This document shows positions 34,451 through 45,616 of a stretch of DNA of 64,000 bases, piece by piece. The translations under genes and the position numbers were made by a program. Numbering within the stretch: the first letter of the stretch is position 1; each line of letters starts with the position of its first letter. The notes below the pieces were generated by a model. The model was not told the origin of the DNA, made no database searches, and saw nothing but the letters and a program-made list of their open reading frames with translations. Origin of the DNA: Klebsiella electrica (GTDB lineage: Bacteria > Pseudomonadota > Gammaproteobacteria > Enterobacterales > Enterobacteriaceae); the NCBI RefSeq assembly GCF_006711645.1, contig NZ_CP041247.1:3410001-3474000 (forward strand), written 5' to 3'.

Positions 34451-35708
34451 GCTGCTGCCTTTCCTCATGGCTTGAATCTGGTTCACGGTCCCACAACAAA
34501 CGAGGGTCAAAGGTCATGGCTGAGAACATTGTCATGACAACAACGAGCGCAAACATCACCGCCCCTATCGCAGGATAGATACTCATCAACCCTCCCATGC
34601 GCACCAGCGCCGAGAGCACCGCGATGACAAAAACATCAATCATTGACCAGCGGCCAACAAACTCCACAATTTCGTAAATCAGGTGCATACGCTCGGAATC
34701 GCGCTGCCCGTTACCGTTGGCGTTCCAGCACAGCCAGGCAATGGCGAGCATTTTCAGCGTCGGCACCATAATACTGGCGATAAATATCACCAGCGCCACC
34801 GGATACGACCCTTCACTCCACAGCAGGATCACCCCCGCCATGATCGTTGACGGCAATTTATCGCCCAGCAAATCGGTAATCATGATGGGCATGATATTGG
34901 CGGGCAGATAAAGAATGCACGAGGTCAGCAGCAGGGCCATCGTCCACTGCAGGCTGTGTTTGCGTCGCGCGGTGCCTTTAGTCTGACAGCGAGGGCAAAC
35001 GGCTTCATCAACAGCTAAAACCGCGGTACAGCACGAGCATGAACGTAGGCCCTGGCGGAGCCCCGTCACGCCGACCTTCAGCGGCTGCCTCACCGCCGGC
35101 ATCGGGGCAATATCGTCCCACAACCAGCGTCGGTCTACGCACTGCAGCGCACGCAGTTGCAGCAGGCAGAACAAACACCAGGGGATAAAGCTTAAGCCGA
35201 CGCCGATATCGCCATATGCCATCAGCTTGACGAAACTCACCAGCACACCGGCGAGAAAAATCTCTGCCATTCCCCAGGTTTTGAGATGAAACAGAATGCG
35301 CGCCAGAAACGCCTTCAGCGCGCGCGGCATACGAATACGGTTGACCAGTAGCAGAATGGTGACCAGACAAAAAGCCGGCACCAGCTGTACAAAGAGTACA
35401 AAGAAGGTGCCGAGGCTGGCGTAATCTTCGCTAAACAGCACGTCGGGGATTTCCAGCAGCTTGATTTCGCTACTGAGACCGCTCACCCGCATATACACAA
35501 AGGGGAACAGGTTGGCCAGCAGCAGCATAAACAACGCCACCAGCGCATAGGCTGTGGGACGCTGCCGGGGCGCGTCCCATGAAGTTGTCAGCGTCGTACC
35601 GCAGCGCGGGCACACGGCTTTCTGGCGATGCTCCAGCTGCGGCAAAGCCACCAGCAAATCACATTGTGGGCACAGAATATGCCGCGCAGCATGATGATTA
35701 TCGCACAT
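34440..35708 (-). CDS. pqiA: PqiA, inner-membrane protein of the Pqi system
   Basis: A 422-residue integral membrane protein with two homologous halves, each made of a zinc-ribbon (CPQC/CPRC near residues 13-37; CSCC/CPRC near 225-242) followed by four hydrophobic helices. It is the cytoplasmic-membrane partner of PqiB. The operon pqiABC is known to respond to paraquat through SoxRS; no SoxS box was identified here. uup lies 14 bp upstream and may be co-transcribed. Confidence 0.95.
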   Translation of the reverse strand: MCDNHHAARHILCPQCDLLVALPQLEHRQKAVCPRCGTTLTTSWDAPRQRPTAYALVALFMLLLANLFPFVYMRVSGLSSEIKLLEIPDVLFSEDYASLGTFFVLFVQLVPAFCLVTILLLVNRIRMPRALKAFLARILFHLKTWGMAEIFLAGVLVSFVKLMAYGDIGVGLSFIPWCLFCLLQLRALQCVDRRWLWDDIAPMPAVRQPLKVGVTGLRQGLRSCSCCTAVLAVDEAVCPRCQTKGTARRKHSLQWTMALLLTSCILYLPANIMPIMITDLLGDKLPSTIMAGVILLWSEGSYPVALVIFIASIMVPTLKMLAIAWLCWNANGNGQRDSERMHLIYEIVEFVGRWSMIDVFVIAVLSALVRMGGLMSIYPAIGAVMFALVVVMTMFSAMTFDPRLLWDREPDSSHEERQQHGK

Positions 35709-35722
35709 GAAAACTCCTCAGC

Positions 35723-37630
35723 TTATGCGCCGTTTTTTAATCCTTCGAGATATTCCCAGCGTTCAAAGGCCGTTTCCAGCGCCTGTTCCGCTTCGGCCAG
35801 CTGTGCCAGCACCTGCTGCGTATGGTCGTGTGACTGGCCAAAGAAAGAAGGGTCGGCAACCTGCTCCTGCAGAGTTTGCAGCCGGGTTTCCAGTTCTTCG
35901 AGCCGTTGCGGCAACTGTTCCAGTTCGCGCTGCAGGTTATAGCTTAGTTTGCCTGACGCTCGTTTGACACTTTCTGCTTTCTGTTGGCTAACTTCTACCG
36001 TCTTTTTGGTAGTCTGCTGCTTTTGCGCCAGATACTGCGCCTGCTGACCGCGGGCGTCGTGGTAGCCGCCGACATATTGCCCGATGCGCCCTTCCCCTTC
36101 GAAGATCCAGCACTCGGTGACGGTGTTATCGACGAATTGACGGTCGTGGCTGACCAGCATCACGGTGCCCTGATAGCCGTCAACCAGCTCTTCCAGCAGT
36201 TCGAGGGTTTCGACATCCAGATCGTTTGTCGGCTCATCGAGGATCAGCAGGTTGCTGGGCTTCAGGAACAGACGCGCCAGCAGCAGACGGTTACGCTCGC
36301 CGCCGGACAGCGCGCGCACCGGGGTCATCGCGCGTTTCGGATGGAACATAAAGTCCTGCAGGTAGCCCAGAACGTGGCGCGGCTTGCCGTTGACCATCAC
36401 TTCCTGCTTGCCTTCCGCAAGGTTGTCCATCACCGTTTTATCCGGGTCAAGCTCCGCGCGGTGCTGGTCGAAATAGGCCACTTCCAGCTTAGTCCCGACG
36501 TGAATACGTCCGCTATCCGCTTTCAGCTGACCCAGCATCAATTTCAGCAGCGTGGTTTTCCCGCAGCCGTTCGGGCCAATCAGGGCAATTTTGTCACCGC
36601 GCTGGATCTGGGCGCTGAAATCCTTAACCAGCACCTTGCCATCAACCTGGTAGTTGACGTCCTCCATTTCGAAGACAATCTTGCCCGAGCGTGCGGCCTC
36701 TTCGACCTGCATCCTGGCGCTGCCCATCACTTCACGGCGCTCGCCACGTTCGCGGCGCATGGCTTTCAGGGCCCGCACACGCCCTTCGTTACGGGTACGA
36801 CGCGCTTTGATCCCCTGACGGATCCACACCTCTTCCTGCGCCAGTTTGCGATCGAACTCCGCATTCTGGAGCTCTTCCACGCGCAGCGCTTCTTCTTTAT
36901 CCAGCAGATACTGATCGTAGTTCCCCGGATAGGTCACCAGCTTGCCGCGATCGAGATCGACAATTCGCGTCGCCATATTGCGAATAAAGGAACGGTCGTG
37001 CGAGATGAAAATAATGGTCCCTTTGAAGGTCTTGAGGAAACCTTCCAGCCAGTCAATGGTTTCAATATCAAGGTGGTTGGTCGGTTCATCGAGCAGCAGC
37101 ACGCGCGGCCCGCTGACCAGAGCACGGCCGAGCGCCGCTTTACGCAGCCAGCCGCCGGAGAGTGAGGAGAGCTCGGCGTTGGCATCGAGATTAAGCTGCT
37201 CCAGCACTTCGTTGATACGGCTGTCGAGCTGCCACAGCCCTAAATTATCCAGCTGCTCCTGCAGACGCGCCAGTTCATTCAGGTTCTTGTCGCTCGGATC
37301 GGTCATCACCAGCTGTGAAACATCGTGATAGCCTTTGAGGTAGGCCGCCTGCTCGGCGATGCCTTCCGCAACGAAATCATAGACGGTGCCGGTCACGTTA
37401 CGCGGCGGATCCTGCTGCAGTCGCGCGACAACCAGATCCTGCTCATAAATAATGCGCCCGTCATCCAGCCCCTGCTCCCGGTTAAGGATTTTCATCAGGG
37501 TGGATTTACCCGCGCCATTGCGCCCGACCAGGCAGACGCGTTCGTTATCTTCGATATGCAACTCGGCATTATCCAGCAACGGAGAGTCGCTGAAGGAGAG
37601 CCAGGCACCATGCATACTAATCAATGACAT
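35723..37630 (-). CDS. uup: Uup, ABC-F ATPase
   Basis: A 635-residue cytoplasmic ABC-F protein with two nucleotide-binding domains: Walker A GRNGAGKST and GPNGCGKTT, signatures LSGGWLRKAALG and LSGGERNRLLLA, Walker B VLLLDEPTNHLD and LLILDEPTNDLD. The positively charged linker (RRTRNEGRVRALKAMRRER) and C-terminal coiled coil that binds DNA are present. It acts on ribosomes and suppresses precise transposon excision. It lies 12 bp downstream of rlmKL. Confidence 0.96.
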   Translation of the reverse strand: MSLISMHGAWLSFSDSPLLDNAELHIEDNERVCLVGRNGAGKSTLMKILNREQGLDDGRIIYEQDLVVARLQQDPPRNVTGTVYDFVAEGIAEQAAYLKGYHDVSQLVMTDPSDKNLNELARLQEQLDNLGLWQLDSRINEVLEQLNLDANAELSSLSGGWLRKAALGRALVSGPRVLLLDEPTNHLDIETIDWLEGFLKTFKGTIIFISHDRSFIRNMATRIVDLDRGKLVTYPGNYDQYLLDKEEALRVEELQNAEFDRKLAQEEVWIRQGIKARRTRNEGRVRALKAMRRERGERREVMGSARMQVEEAARSGKIVFEMEDVNYQVDGKVLVKDFSAQIQRGDKIALIGPNGCGKTTLLKLMLGQLKADSGRIHVGTKLEVAYFDQHRAELDPDKTVMDNLAEGKQEVMVNGKPRHVLGYLQDFMFHPKRAMTPVRALSGGERNRLLLARLFLKPSNLLILDEPTNDLDVETLELLEELVDGYQGTVMLVSHDRQFVDNTVTECWIFEGEGRIGQYVGGYHDARGQQAQYLAQKQQTTKKTVEVSQQKAESVKRASGKLSYNLQRELEQLPQRLEELETRLQTLQEQVADPSFFGQSHDHTQQVLAQLAEAEQALETAFERWEYLEGLKNGA

Positions 37631-37642
37631 TCTTTATTCCTT

Positions 37643-39748
37643 TCAGGCTGCGGTAATCAGCCAGCAGTTGTGGATCTGACGGTTACGGGCGAAATCCTGA
37701 GACAGCGTTTTTTGGCTAATTTCTTGCGCTTTCAGCCCCAGCTGCGCCAGCCCGTCATGATCCATACGGAAACCGCGTTTGTTATTCGAGAACATAATGG
37801 TGCCGCCTTTACGCAGCAGACGTTTGAGATCCGTCATCAGACGCAGGTGATCGCGCTGCACGTCGAAGGCATCTTCCATGCGTTTTGAGTTAGAGAACGT
37901 TGGCGGATCGATAAAGATCAGATCGAACTGTTCATCGCTATCGCGCAGCCAGCTCAGCACGTCAGCCTGCATCAGGCGATGCGCGCGCCCGGTTAAGCCG
38001 TTGAGGCGCAGGTTACGTTCGGCCCATTCGAGATAAGTACGCGACATATCGACGGTGGTCGTCGAACGCGCCCCGCCGAGGCCGGCATGAACGCTGGCGC
38101 TGCCGGTATAGGAAAAGAGGTTGAGGAAGTCTTTCCCTTTGCTCATCTGGCCCAACATACGACGCGCAATACGGTGGTCAAGGAACAGACCGGTATCCAG
38201 ATAGTCGGTCAGGTTGACCCACAGACGCGCGTTATACTCCTGAACCTCAAGGAAATCGCCCTTCTCGGCCATTTTCTGATACTGGTTTTTGCCTTTCTGC
38301 CGCTCGCGGGTTTTCAGCACCAGTTTGTTCGGCGCAATGCCGAGCACGGAGATCGTCGCGGCGATAACATCGAACAGACGTTGACGCGCTTTATGCGCAT
38401 CCACCGTTTTCGGCGGCGCATACTCCTGTACCACAACCCACTCGCCGTAGCGGTCGATCGCGACGTTATACTCCGGCAGATCGGCATCATACAGGCGGTA
38501 ACACTCGATCCCTTCCTGACGTGCCCATTTCTCGTATTTCTTCAGGTTTTTGCGCAGACGGTTAGCGAAGTCTTCCGCCAGGGAGACCGCGCCGCTGCCG
38601 TCGTTTTCCGCCAGGTGGTAGTTCTTCTGTACGCAGTCCAGCGGGCCATTCTTGGCTTTAAACTGCTTGTCCGCGCGCAATTGCAGACAGCTAAGAAGCT
38701 CCGGCGAAGCGCTGAACAGCGACAGATTCCAGCCGCCGAACTGGGTTTTCATCGTCCGCCCAAGCAGGCTATGCAGGGCAATCAGCGCCGGCTCGCTTTC
38801 AAGACGTTCGCCGTACGGCGGGTTGCTGATAACGGTGCCGTACGGGCCTTTTGGCAGCGGGTTGCTGAGTTGGGCAACATCTTTCGCTTCAAATGTAATC
38901 AGTTCGCCGACGCCCGCGCGACGGGCGTTGCTGCGCGCGCGTTCAATGACCCGGGTATCGACGTCAGAACCATAGAAACGCGACTCATAGGCCGCCAGCC
39001 CTTTACGCGCGCGGGTTTGCGCTTCGGCCTTCACCTCTTTCCAGACCGCGTCATCGTGCTGCAGCCAGCCGTTGAAACCCCAGTGACCGCGATGCAGGCC
39101 CGGTGCGCGATCGGTCGCCAGCATGGCGGCTTCAATCAGCAGCGTACCGGAACCGCACATCGGATCGAGCAGCGGCGTTCCCGGAACCCAGCCTGAGCGC
39201 ATAACGATAGCCGACGCGAGCGTCTCTTTGACAGGCGCCATACCGGTGCCGTCGCGGTAGCCGCGCAGATGCAGACCTTCGCCGCTGAGATCGAGTGAAA
39301 TATGCGCCGTTTCTTTATTCAGCCAGACATTAATCCGCAGATCGGGATTTTCACGATCGACGTTGGGCCGCGGCAGATTTTTACGCGTAAAGCTGTCGAC
39401 GATCGCATCTTTAACCTTTAACGCCCCGTACTGACTGTTGCGAATCTCATCGTTCAGTCCGCTAAAATGCACGGCAAAGGTGGCGTCAGGGGTGAAAATC
39501 TCCGTCCATGGAATGGCCTGCACCCCGAGGTACAGATCCAGGTCGCTATACACGCTGCACTGGCCCAGCGGCAGCATGATGCGCGAAGCCAGTCGGCTCC
39601 ACATCAGGCTTTGATACAGCAGGCGCGTATCTCCCTGAAAATGGACCCCGCCCTGGACTACCTGGCAGTCCACCGCGCCAAGTGCTTCCAGTTCAGTTTT
39701 TAACAGCTCTTCAAGGCCACGAGCCGTACTGGCAAACAGAGAATTCAT
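37643..39748 (-). CDS. rlmL: RlmKL, bifunctional 23S rRNA methyltransferase
   Basis: A 701-residue fusion. The N-terminal THUMP domain and RlmL methyltransferase ([14 protein letters not shown], then SNPPYGERL) make m2G2445; the C-terminal RlmK methyltransferase ([13 protein letters not shown], then [10 protein letters not shown]) makes m7G2069. This is the usual gammaproteobacterial fused form. It starts at the ATG at 39748 and heads a probable rlmKL-uup-pqiABC transcription unit; ycbX is divergent. Confidence 0.96.
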   Translation of the reverse strand: MNSLFASTARGLEELLKTELEALGAVDCQVVQGGVHFQGDTRLLYQSLMWSRLASRIMLPLGQCSVYSDLDLYLGVQAIPWTEIFTPDATFAVHFSGLNDEIRNSQYGALKVKDAIVDSFTRKNLPRPNVDRENPDLRINVWLNKETAHISLDLSGEGLHLRGYRDGTGMAPVKETLASAIVMRSGWVPGTPLLDPMCGSGTLLIEAAMLATDRAPGLHRGHWGFNGWLQHDDAVWKEVKAEAQTRARKGLAAYESRFYGSDVDTRVIERARSNARRAGVGELITFEAKDVAQLSNPLPKGPYGTVISNPPYGERLESEPALIALHSLLGRTMKTQFGGWNLSLFSASPELLSCLQLRADKQFKAKNGPLDCVQKNYHLAENDGSGAVSLAEDFANRLRKNLKKYEKWARQEGIECYRLYDADLPEYNVAIDRYGEWVVVQEYAPPKTVDAHKARQRLFDVIAATISVLGIAPNKLVLKTRERQKGKNQYQKMAEKGDFLEVQEYNARLWVNLTDYLDTGLFLDHRIARRMLGQMSKGKDFLNLFSYTGSASVHAGLGGARSTTTVDMSRTYLEWAERNLRLNGLTGRAHRLMQADVLSWLRDSDEQFDLIFIDPPTFSNSKRMEDAFDVQRDHLRLMTDLKRLLRKGGTIMFSNNKRGFRMDHDGLAQLGLKAQEISQKTLSQDFARNRQIHNCWLITAA

Positions 39749-39846
39749 ATCGTCACTTTTACTAAAAGAAAATTGTTGCGCATTATAGCCAATATGCGCC
39801 TCATGTCATAAAGTTAAAGGCTTATTTTTAAGCCCAGAGGCAGCGC

Positions 39847-40956
39847 ATGATAACGCTATCGCGACTTTTTATTCATCCCGTCAAATCCATGCGTGGAATT
39901 GGTCTGACGCACGCGTTTGCCGATATTAGCGGCCTGGCCTGCGATCGCGCCTTTATGGTGACGGAAACCGATGGCACCTTTATTACTGCCCGCCAGTTTC
40001 CGCAGATGGTGAAGTTTACGCCGTCCCCGTTGCACGACGGTATTCATCTGACGGCGGTAGACGGCAGCAGCGCGATAGTGCGCTTCAGCGATTTTTCGCC
40101 GCAGGGAGCGCCGACCGAAGTCTGGGGCAATCACTTCACCGCGCTGATTGCTCCGCCCGCGGTCAACCAGTGGCTCAGCGGTTTCTTTAACCGCGATGTT
40201 CAGCTCCGCTGGTTAGGCCCTCACCTCACCCGCCGGGTGAAACGCCATGATGCGGTCCCACTCACCTTTGCCGATGGTTTCCCCTACCTGCTGGCCAACG
40301 AAGCCTCGCTGCGCGATCTGCAAAAGCGCTGTCCGGCCAGCGTGCGAATGGAGCAGTTTCGCCCTAACCTGGTGGTGACCGGCGCGGCGGCCTGGGAAGA
40401 GGATACCTGGAAAGTGATTCGCATTGGCGAGGTGGTTTTTGATGTGGCAAAACCCTGCAGCCGCTGCGTGCTGACCACCGTCAGTCCGGAGCGGGGGCAA
40501 AAGCATCCCTCCGGCGAACCGCTGGCCACCCTGCAACGGTTCCGTACCGCGCTGGATAATGGCGATGTCGATTTTGGGCAAAACCTGATTGCCCGCAACA
40601 GCGGCGTAGTGCGCGTGGGCGATGAAGTGGAAGTGCTGACTCGCGGCCCGGCAAAAGCCTACGGCGCAGGCGAAAGCGACGAGAATCCAGAGGTCGTCTC
40701 GCAGCCGGATGCCGTGATTGAAATTGAATGGCAGAGACAGCGGTTTAGCGGCAATAATCAGCAGGTATTGCTGGAACAGCTGGAGCAAAAAGGCATTCGC
40801 ATCCCCTACTCTTGTCGGGCGGGCATTTGCGGCAGTTGCCGCATCAGACTGGAAGAAGGCGAGGTCAGCCCGTTGAAGAAAAACGCGGTCGCTGACGATG
40901 GTACGATTCTGTGCTGTAGCTGTATACCGAAAACGGCCTTACGGCTGGTGCCTTAG
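39847..40956 (+). CDS. ycbX: YcbX, MOSC/2Fe-2S N-hydroxylated base reductase
   Basis: A 369-residue Moco-dependent enzyme that reduces toxic N-hydroxylated bases such as 6-hydroxylaminopurine. An N-terminal beta-barrel plus MOSC domain (to about 270, with the Moco-binding Cys in [14 protein letters not shown]) is followed by a plant-type ferredoxin domain with cluster ligands in [10 protein letters not shown] and LCC. Electrons come from CysJ in E. coli. It ends 6 bp before the convergent zapC stop. Confidence 0.95.
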   Translation: MITLSRLFIHPVKSMRGIGLTHAFADISGLACDRAFMVTETDGTFITARQFPQMVKFTPSPLHDGIHLTAVDGSSAIVRFSDFSPQGAPTEVWGNHFTALIAPPAVNQWLSGFFNRDVQLRWLGPHLTRRVKRHDAVPLTFADGFPYLLANEASLRDLQKRCPASVRMEQFRPNLVVTGAAAWEEDTWKVIRIGEVVFDVAKPCSRCVLTTVSPERGQKHPSGEPLATLQRFRTALDNGDVDFGQNLIARNSGVVRVGDEVEVLTRGPAKAYGAGESDENPEVVSQPDAVIEIEWQRQRFSGNNQQVLLEQLEQKGIRIPYSCRAGICGSCRIRLEEGEVSPLKKNAVADDGTILCCSCIPKTALRLVP

Positions 40957-40962
40957 CGCGTT

Positions 40963-41505
40963 TTAAACCGCCTGACCCAGGCTGTAGCTGGTCATACCCT
41001 GTGCCGGTTGCAGCCTGTCGTTCATGATTTTAATCACATCCCCCAGCTGCATGACTCGCCCGGCGACCGTTACCCCTGGCTGCGCCAGCAGGCAGAGCGC
41101 GGCATTTTCGCCCGGTTCAATCACCAGCAGATTCACCTGCTGTCCGCTATCGCTGAGCCAGGCGCTGGCGGCATCGCCGGTGGCGGGCTGCCAGGAGATT
41201 TCATGCGTTGTGAAATGCCAGCTTTTTGGCATTTGCGGTTTCAGGAAGCGAATGGCGACCAGCGCGTTGAGAACTAATTCCGCGCGCTGCTCTTTAGATA
41301 ACTCAATATCGCGACATTTTTCTTCAAAAGAGAAATACAGCGCGGCATCGTCAACACAGAATCCGGAAGGCGCGAAGGCATCGGGCGTCAACATCCGACG
41401 CGCAAACCGCGAACGGAACAACATACCATTGGCCAAATCGAGCATCATGCGATCGTGCTCTTCATCGTAATACCAACGCCAGTTATCGTCAGGTTTAATT
41501 CGCAT
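40963..41505 (-). CDS. zapC: ZapC, FtsZ-ring-associated protein
   Basis: A 180-residue cytoplasmic protein that bundles FtsZ and stabilises the division ring; it is a ClpXP substrate. The N-terminus [19 protein letters not shown] and the end SYSLGQAV are as in E. coli. The ATG at 41505 is chosen by this match; the open frame extends 22 codons further up. It lies downstream of pyrD on the same strand, separated by a terminator. Confidence 0.95.
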   Translation of the reverse strand: MRIKPDDNWRWYYDEEHDRMMLDLANGMLFRSRFARRMLTPDAFAPSGFCVDDAALYFSFEEKCRDIELSKEQRAELVLNALVAIRFLKPQMPKSWHFTTHEISWQPATGDAASAWLSDSGQQVNLLVIEPGENAALCLLAQPGVTVAGRVMQLGDVIKIMNDRLQPAQGMTSYSLGQAV

Positions 41506-41619
41506 CGTTTCCCCGTCCTCTTTCCCGTGCATCTGTAATGCAATGGCAGCCTGCAACAGAATAATTTCCAAAATTAAGAAAAGACTAAAATGTCTAAATA
41601 AGCAACAGTGAAGGAATAT

Positions 41620-41650
41620 AAAACAACCAGGGCCGGAAATAAAGCCCTGG
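41620..41650 (-). terminator. Terminator of pyrD
   Basis: On the minus strand CCAGGGC and GCCCTGG form a 7-bp stem with a 10-nt loop, followed by TTGTTTTATATT. Confidence 0.8.
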
Positions 41651-41671
41651 GGGGATCAGAGGGGGAAAAGA

Positions 41672-42682
41672 TTAGATATGGGTAACAATTTCTTTAATCA
41701 GCGGAGGGCCTTTAAAAATAAATCCGGAATAAATCTGGACGAGGCTTGCACCGGCAGCGATTTTTTCCCGTGCCGCGATCACCGAGTCAATCCCTCCGAC
41801 TCCGATAATGGGCAAACGACCATTTAATTCTGTCGCCAGCATACGGATAATTTCCGTACTCTTTAATTGCAATGGACGACCGCTGAGGCCACCCGTTTCA
41901 TCACAGAATTTCATTCCCTGGACCAGCGAACGATCGAGGGTAGTATTGGTGGCAATGACGCCATCAATATTATGCCGAACTAAACTGTCGGCCACCTGGA
42001 TCAATTCCTCAAGAGAAAGATCCGGGGCGATCTTCACCGCGACAGGGACATATTTTTGATGTTTTTGCTGCAGCTCAAGCTGCTTATTTTTAATACCAGA
42101 GAGTAAGTCATCGAGGGCATCGCCGTATTGTAAGGTGCGCAGGCCCGGGGTATTCGGTGAGGAGATATTAATGGCGATATACCCGGCATATGGATAGACT
42201 TTTTCCATACAAATCAGATAATCATCTTTACCCTGCTCAACCGGCGTATCTTTATTCTTACCGATATTAATACCGAGAATACCGTCAAAATGCGCCTTTT
42301 TTACGTTCTCAACCAGGTTATCAACACCGTGGTTATTAAAGCCCATGCGGTTGATCAAACCTTCAGCATCCACCAGGCGGAAGATCCTCGGCTTATCGTT
42401 CCCCGGCTGCGGACGCGGCGTTACGGTACCGATTTCAATGGCGCCAAACCCCATGGCGCCGAGCGCATCAATGCACTCGCCGTTCTTGTCCAGCCCAGCG
42501 GCCAGACCCAGCGGGTTTTTAAACGTGAGTCCCATACAGGTGACCGGTTTGGACGGCACCTTCTGACGGACCAGCATTTCCAGCGGCGTACCTGATACAC
42601 GACGTAATTGTTGAAAAGTAACTTCATGAGCGCGCTCAGGATCGAGCTGAAAAAGGGCTTTACGAACGAAGGGGTAGTACAT
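41672..42682 (-). CDS. pyrD: Dihydroorotate dehydrogenase, class 2
   Basis: A 336-residue membrane-associated flavoenzyme that oxidises dihydroorotate to orotate with quinone as acceptor, the fourth step of pyrimidine synthesis. The N-terminal amphipathic membrane-binding region ([19 protein letters not shown]), FMN-binding [15 protein letters not shown] and the catalytic Ser in [10 protein letters not shown] mark class 2. The ATG at 42682 has AGGAG upstream and matches orthologues. A PurR-like box lies ~100 bp upstream. Confidence 0.97.
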   Translation of the reverse strand: MYYPFVRKALFQLDPERAHEVTFQQLRRVSGTPLEMLVRQKVPSKPVTCMGLTFKNPLGLAAGLDKNGECIDALGAMGFGAIEIGTVTPRPQPGNDKPRIFRLVDAEGLINRMGFNNHGVDNLVENVKKAHFDGILGINIGKNKDTPVEQGKDDYLICMEKVYPYAGYIAINISSPNTPGLRTLQYGDALDDLLSGIKNKQLELQQKHQKYVPVAVKIAPDLSLEELIQVADSLVRHNIDGVIATNTTLDRSLVQGMKFCDETGGLSGRPLQLKSTEIIRMLATELNGRLPIIGVGGIDSVIAAREKIAAGASLVQIYSGFIFKGPPLIKEIVTHI

Positions 42683-42778
42683 GAACTCTCCTGGATTCCC
42701 GGTGTGCAAACCGGGGGCGTATTATGTTCGATCGACGCCGGAAAGGGAATTGACCTGCGACAAAAAATCTCGCATCCA

Positions 42779-42794
42779 ACGCAAACGTTTACTT
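42779..42794. promoter_or_regulatory. PurR-like operator of pyrD
   Basis: ACGCAAACGTTTACTT matches the PurR palindrome ACGCAAACGTTTGCGT in 13 of 16 positions, including the full CAAACGTTT core. pyrD is a known PurR target in E. coli. Confidence 0.82.
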
Positions 42795-42933
42795 TTCTCC
42801 CCCCGCATTATGCAATTTTTGACAAAACAAGGGTGGAAAAATCATTTAGGGAAATAAATCGGCTCTGTCACACTGCCAGCAAATGTTATCAATTATAGAT
42901 AAATGCAAACATTTGGTTATAAGGAGAGAGAAG

Positions 42934-43509
42934 ATGCGTGTTATTACACTTGCGGGCAGTCCGCGTTACCCTTCCCGTTCCAGCGCACTTCTGGAATATG
43001 CCAGAGAGACGCTCTCCGCGGCAGACGTTGAAGTCTGCCACTGGCATCTGCAAAATTTTGCTCCGGAAGACCTGCTGTACGCTCGCTTCGATAATCCGGC
43101 GTTACATACGCTGAACGAACAGCTGGCCGGCGCCGATGGGCTTATCATCGCCACCCCGGTGTATAAGGCCTCTTTTTCCGGCGCGCTGAAGACGCTGCTC
43201 GACCTGCTCCCGGAACGGGCGCTGGAGGGGAAAATCGTCCTGCCGCTGGCGACCGGCGGCACAATTGCCCACATGCTGGCGGTGGATTATGCACTAAAAC
43301 CGGTGCTCAACGCCCTCAAAGCGCAGGAGATTCTGCACGGCGTGTTCGCTGACGATAGTCAGGTCACCGACTATCAACATAAACCGCAGTTTACCCCTAA
43401 TCTGCAGGGGCGACTCGATCTGGCGCTGGAGACCTTCTGGCAGGCGCTGCACCGTCCGACCAGCCGCGCTCCCGCGCTCAAGACTCTCCATGGGGTGGAA
43501 CATGCGTAA
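42934..43509 (+). CDS. ssuE: SsuE, NADPH-dependent FMN reductase
   Basis: A 191-residue flavin reductase that supplies reduced FMN to the monooxygenase SsuD. The flavodoxin-like fold shows [14 protein letters not shown] (phosphate loop) and [21 protein letters not shown]. The ATG at 42934 has AAGGAGAG upstream. It is the first gene of ssuEADCB, the operon for releasing sulfite from alkanesulfonates when sulfate is scarce, known to be controlled by Cbl and CysB; binding sites could not be assigned in 42795-42933. Overlaps ssuA by 8 bp. Confidence 0.96.
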   Translation: MRVITLAGSPRYPSRSSALLEYARETLSAADVEVCHWHLQNFAPEDLLYARFDNPALHTLNEQLAGADGLIIATPVYKASFSGALKTLLDLLPERALEGKIVLPLATGGTIAHMLAVDYALKPVLNALKAQEILHGVFADDSQVTDYQHKPQFTPNLQGRLDLALETFWQALHRPTSRAPALKTLHGVEHA

Positions 43510-44464
43510 CCTTCTCAAAACCCTCGCGCTGAGTGGGTTGCTGACGCTATCGGCCCTGAGCCAGGCGGCACAATCCGCGCCGGATGCGCTGCGCATCGGC
43601 TACCAAAAAGGCAGCGTCAGTATGGTGCTGGCCAAAAGCCATCAGCTGCTGGAAAAGCGCTACCCAAACACCAAAATCTCGTGGATAGAATTTCCCGCCG
43701 GCCCGCAAATGCTTGAGGCGCTAAACGTCGGCAGTATCGATCTGGGCAGTACTGGTGATATCCCACCGATTTTCGCCCAGGCAGCCGGAGCCGATCTGGT
43801 TTATGTCGGCGCGGAACCGCCGAAGCCAAAAGCGGAAGTGATTCTGGTCGCGGAAAACAGCCCGATCAAAACCGTCGCTGAACTGAAGGGGCGCAAAGTC
43901 GCGTTTCAGAAAGGCTCCAGCTCCCACAACCTGCTGCTCAGAGCACTACAGCAGGCGGGCCTGAAATTCAGCGATATTCAACCCGTTTATCTTGCCCCCG
44001 CGGACGCCCGCGCGGCATTTCAACAGGGCAATGTTGATGCCTGGGCTATCTGGGATCCCTACTATTCCGCCGCTCTGCAACAAGCGAGCGCCAGGGTGCT
44101 CAAAGACGGAACCGATCTGAAACAAACCGGCTCTTTCTATCTGGCTTCGCGCCCCTATGCGGAGAAAAATGGCGCCTTTATTAGCGGCGTGCTCGACACC
44201 TTCAGCCAGGCGGATGCCCTGACGCTGAGCCAACGCCCGCAAAGTATTACCCTGCTGGCAAAAACGATGGGACTCCCTGAAGCGGTGATCGCCAGTTATC
44301 TGGACCACCGGCCGCCGACCACCATTACTCCGGTCAGTCGCGAAACCGCCGCCCGGCAGCAGCAAACCGCCGATCTGTTCTACGAGAACAAACTGGTGCC
44401 GAAAAAAGTCGATATCCGTACCCGCATCTGGCAGCCCGCAACCGCACAAGGAGCGAAATCATGA
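43502..44464 (+). CDS. ssuA: SsuA, aliphatic sulfonate-binding protein
   Basis: A 320-residue periplasmic binding protein with a Sec signal (1-23, [24 protein letters not shown]). Mature motifs [35 protein letters not shown] and [17 protein letters not shown] are diagnostic of the SsuA/TauA sulfonate-binding family. It delivers sulfonates to SsuBC. The ATG at 43502 lies within the end of ssuE; its stop overlaps ssuD (ATGA). Confidence 0.96.
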   Translation: MRNLLKTLALSGLLTLSALSQAAQSAPDALRIGYQKGSVSMVLAKSHQLLEKRYPNTKISWIEFPAGPQMLEALNVGSIDLGSTGDIPPIFAQAAGADLVYVGAEPPKPKAEVILVAENSPIKTVAELKGRKVAFQKGSSSHNLLLRALQQAGLKFSDIQPVYLAPADARAAFQQGNVDAWAIWDPYYSAALQQASARVLKDGTDLKQTGSFYLASRPYAEKNGAFISGVLDTFSQADALTLSQRPQSITLLAKTMGLPEAVIASYLDHRPPTTITPVSRETAARQQQTADLFYENKLVPKKVDIRTRIWQPATAQGAKS

Positions 44465-45606
44465 GTCTGAATATGTTCTGGTTTTTACCGACCCACGGTG
44501 ATGGTCGCTACCTGGGAACCGAAGAAGGCGCCCGCCCGGTTGATTACGGCTACCTGCAACAAATTGCGCAAACCGCGGACCGCCTCGGTTTTACCGGCGT
44601 GCTGATCCCGACCGGGCGCTCCTGCGAAGATGCGTGGCTGGTTGCCGCTTCGATGATTCCCGTCACCCAGCGCCTGAAATTTCTTGTCGCCCTGCGCCCG
44701 AGCGTCACCTCCCCGACGGTCGCCGCCCGCCAGGCCGCGACGCTCGACCGCCTGTCCAACGGCCGGGCATTGTTTAACCTGGTGACCGGCAGCGACCCGC
44801 AGGAGCTTGCCGGCGATGGGGTTTTCCTCGACCATACCGAACGTTACGAAGCCTCGGCTGAATTTACTCATATCTGGCGCCGCCTGATGGAAGGCGAAAC
44901 CGTCACCTTCGATGGAAAACACCAGCGGGTGCGCGGCGCGAAACTGCTGTTTCCGCCCCTGCAGCAGCCGCGTCCGCCGCTCTACTTTGGCGGTTCGTCC
45001 GATGTGGCGCAGGAGCTCGCCGCCGGACAGGTCGATCTCTATCTCACCTGGGGAGAACCGCCGGAGCAGGTTGCGGAAAAAATCGCCCAGGTGCGTGAAA
45101 AAGCCGCCCGTCACGGTCGTACGGTTCGCTTCGGTATTCGTCTGCATGTCATTGTGCGGGAAACCAATGAAGAAGCCTGGGAAGCGGCCGAAAGCCTCAT
45201 CTCGCATCTTGATGACGATACCATTGCCCGGGCGCAGGCCGCGTTTGCCAAAACCGATTCCGTCGGACAGCAGCGGATGGCCGCGTTGCACAACGGTCGG
45301 CGCGACAAGCTTGAAATCAGCCCTAACCTGTGGGCTGGCGTCGGGCTGGCGCGTGGAGGGGCGGGAACCGCTCTGGTCGGCGATGCGCCTACCGTAGCCA
45401 AACGAATCAATGAATATGCGGCGCTGGGTATCGATAGCTTTATCTTCTCCGGCTATCCGCATCTTGAAGAGGCTTATCGCGTCGGCGAACTGCTGTTCCC
45501 GCTGCTGGATATCACTATCCCGTCGATTCCTCAGCCGCAGCCTCTGCGCCTGCAGGGCGAGGCAGTGGCCAACGAGTTTATTCCGCGCAAAGTCGCACAA
45601 AGCTAA
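44461..45606 (+). CDS. ssuD: SsuD, FMNH2-dependent alkanesulfonate monooxygenase
   Basis: A 381-residue luciferase-like TIM-barrel enzyme that cleaves alkanesulfonates to aldehyde and sulfite using FMNH2 from SsuE. Conserved segments include [15 protein letters not shown], the Cys of [24 protein letters not shown] and the phosphate-binding [15 protein letters not shown]. Size is the same as in E. coli. It overlaps ssuA by 4 bp and is followed by ssuC after 10 bp. Confidence 0.97.
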   Translation: MSLNMFWFLPTHGDGRYLGTEEGARPVDYGYLQQIAQTADRLGFTGVLIPTGRSCEDAWLVAASMIPVTQRLKFLVALRPSVTSPTVAARQAATLDRLSNGRALFNLVTGSDPQELAGDGVFLDHTERYEASAEFTHIWRRLMEGETVTFDGKHQRVRGAKLLFPPLQQPRPPLYFGGSSDVAQELAAGQVDLYLTWGEPPEQVAEKIAQVREKAARHGRTVRFGIRLHVIVRETNEEAWEAAESLISHLDDDTIARAQAAFAKTDSVGQQRMAALHNGRRDKLEISPNLWAGVGLARGGAGTALVGDAPTVAKRINEYAALGIDSFIFSGYPHLEEAYRVGELLFPLLDITIPSIPQPQPLRLQGEAVANEFIPRKVAQS

Positions 45607-45616
45607 GGAGTACATC

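Noticed and set aside
35984..37165. 393-codon plus-strand open frame
   Set aside because: Antisense shadow of uup, whose ABC motifs are complete.
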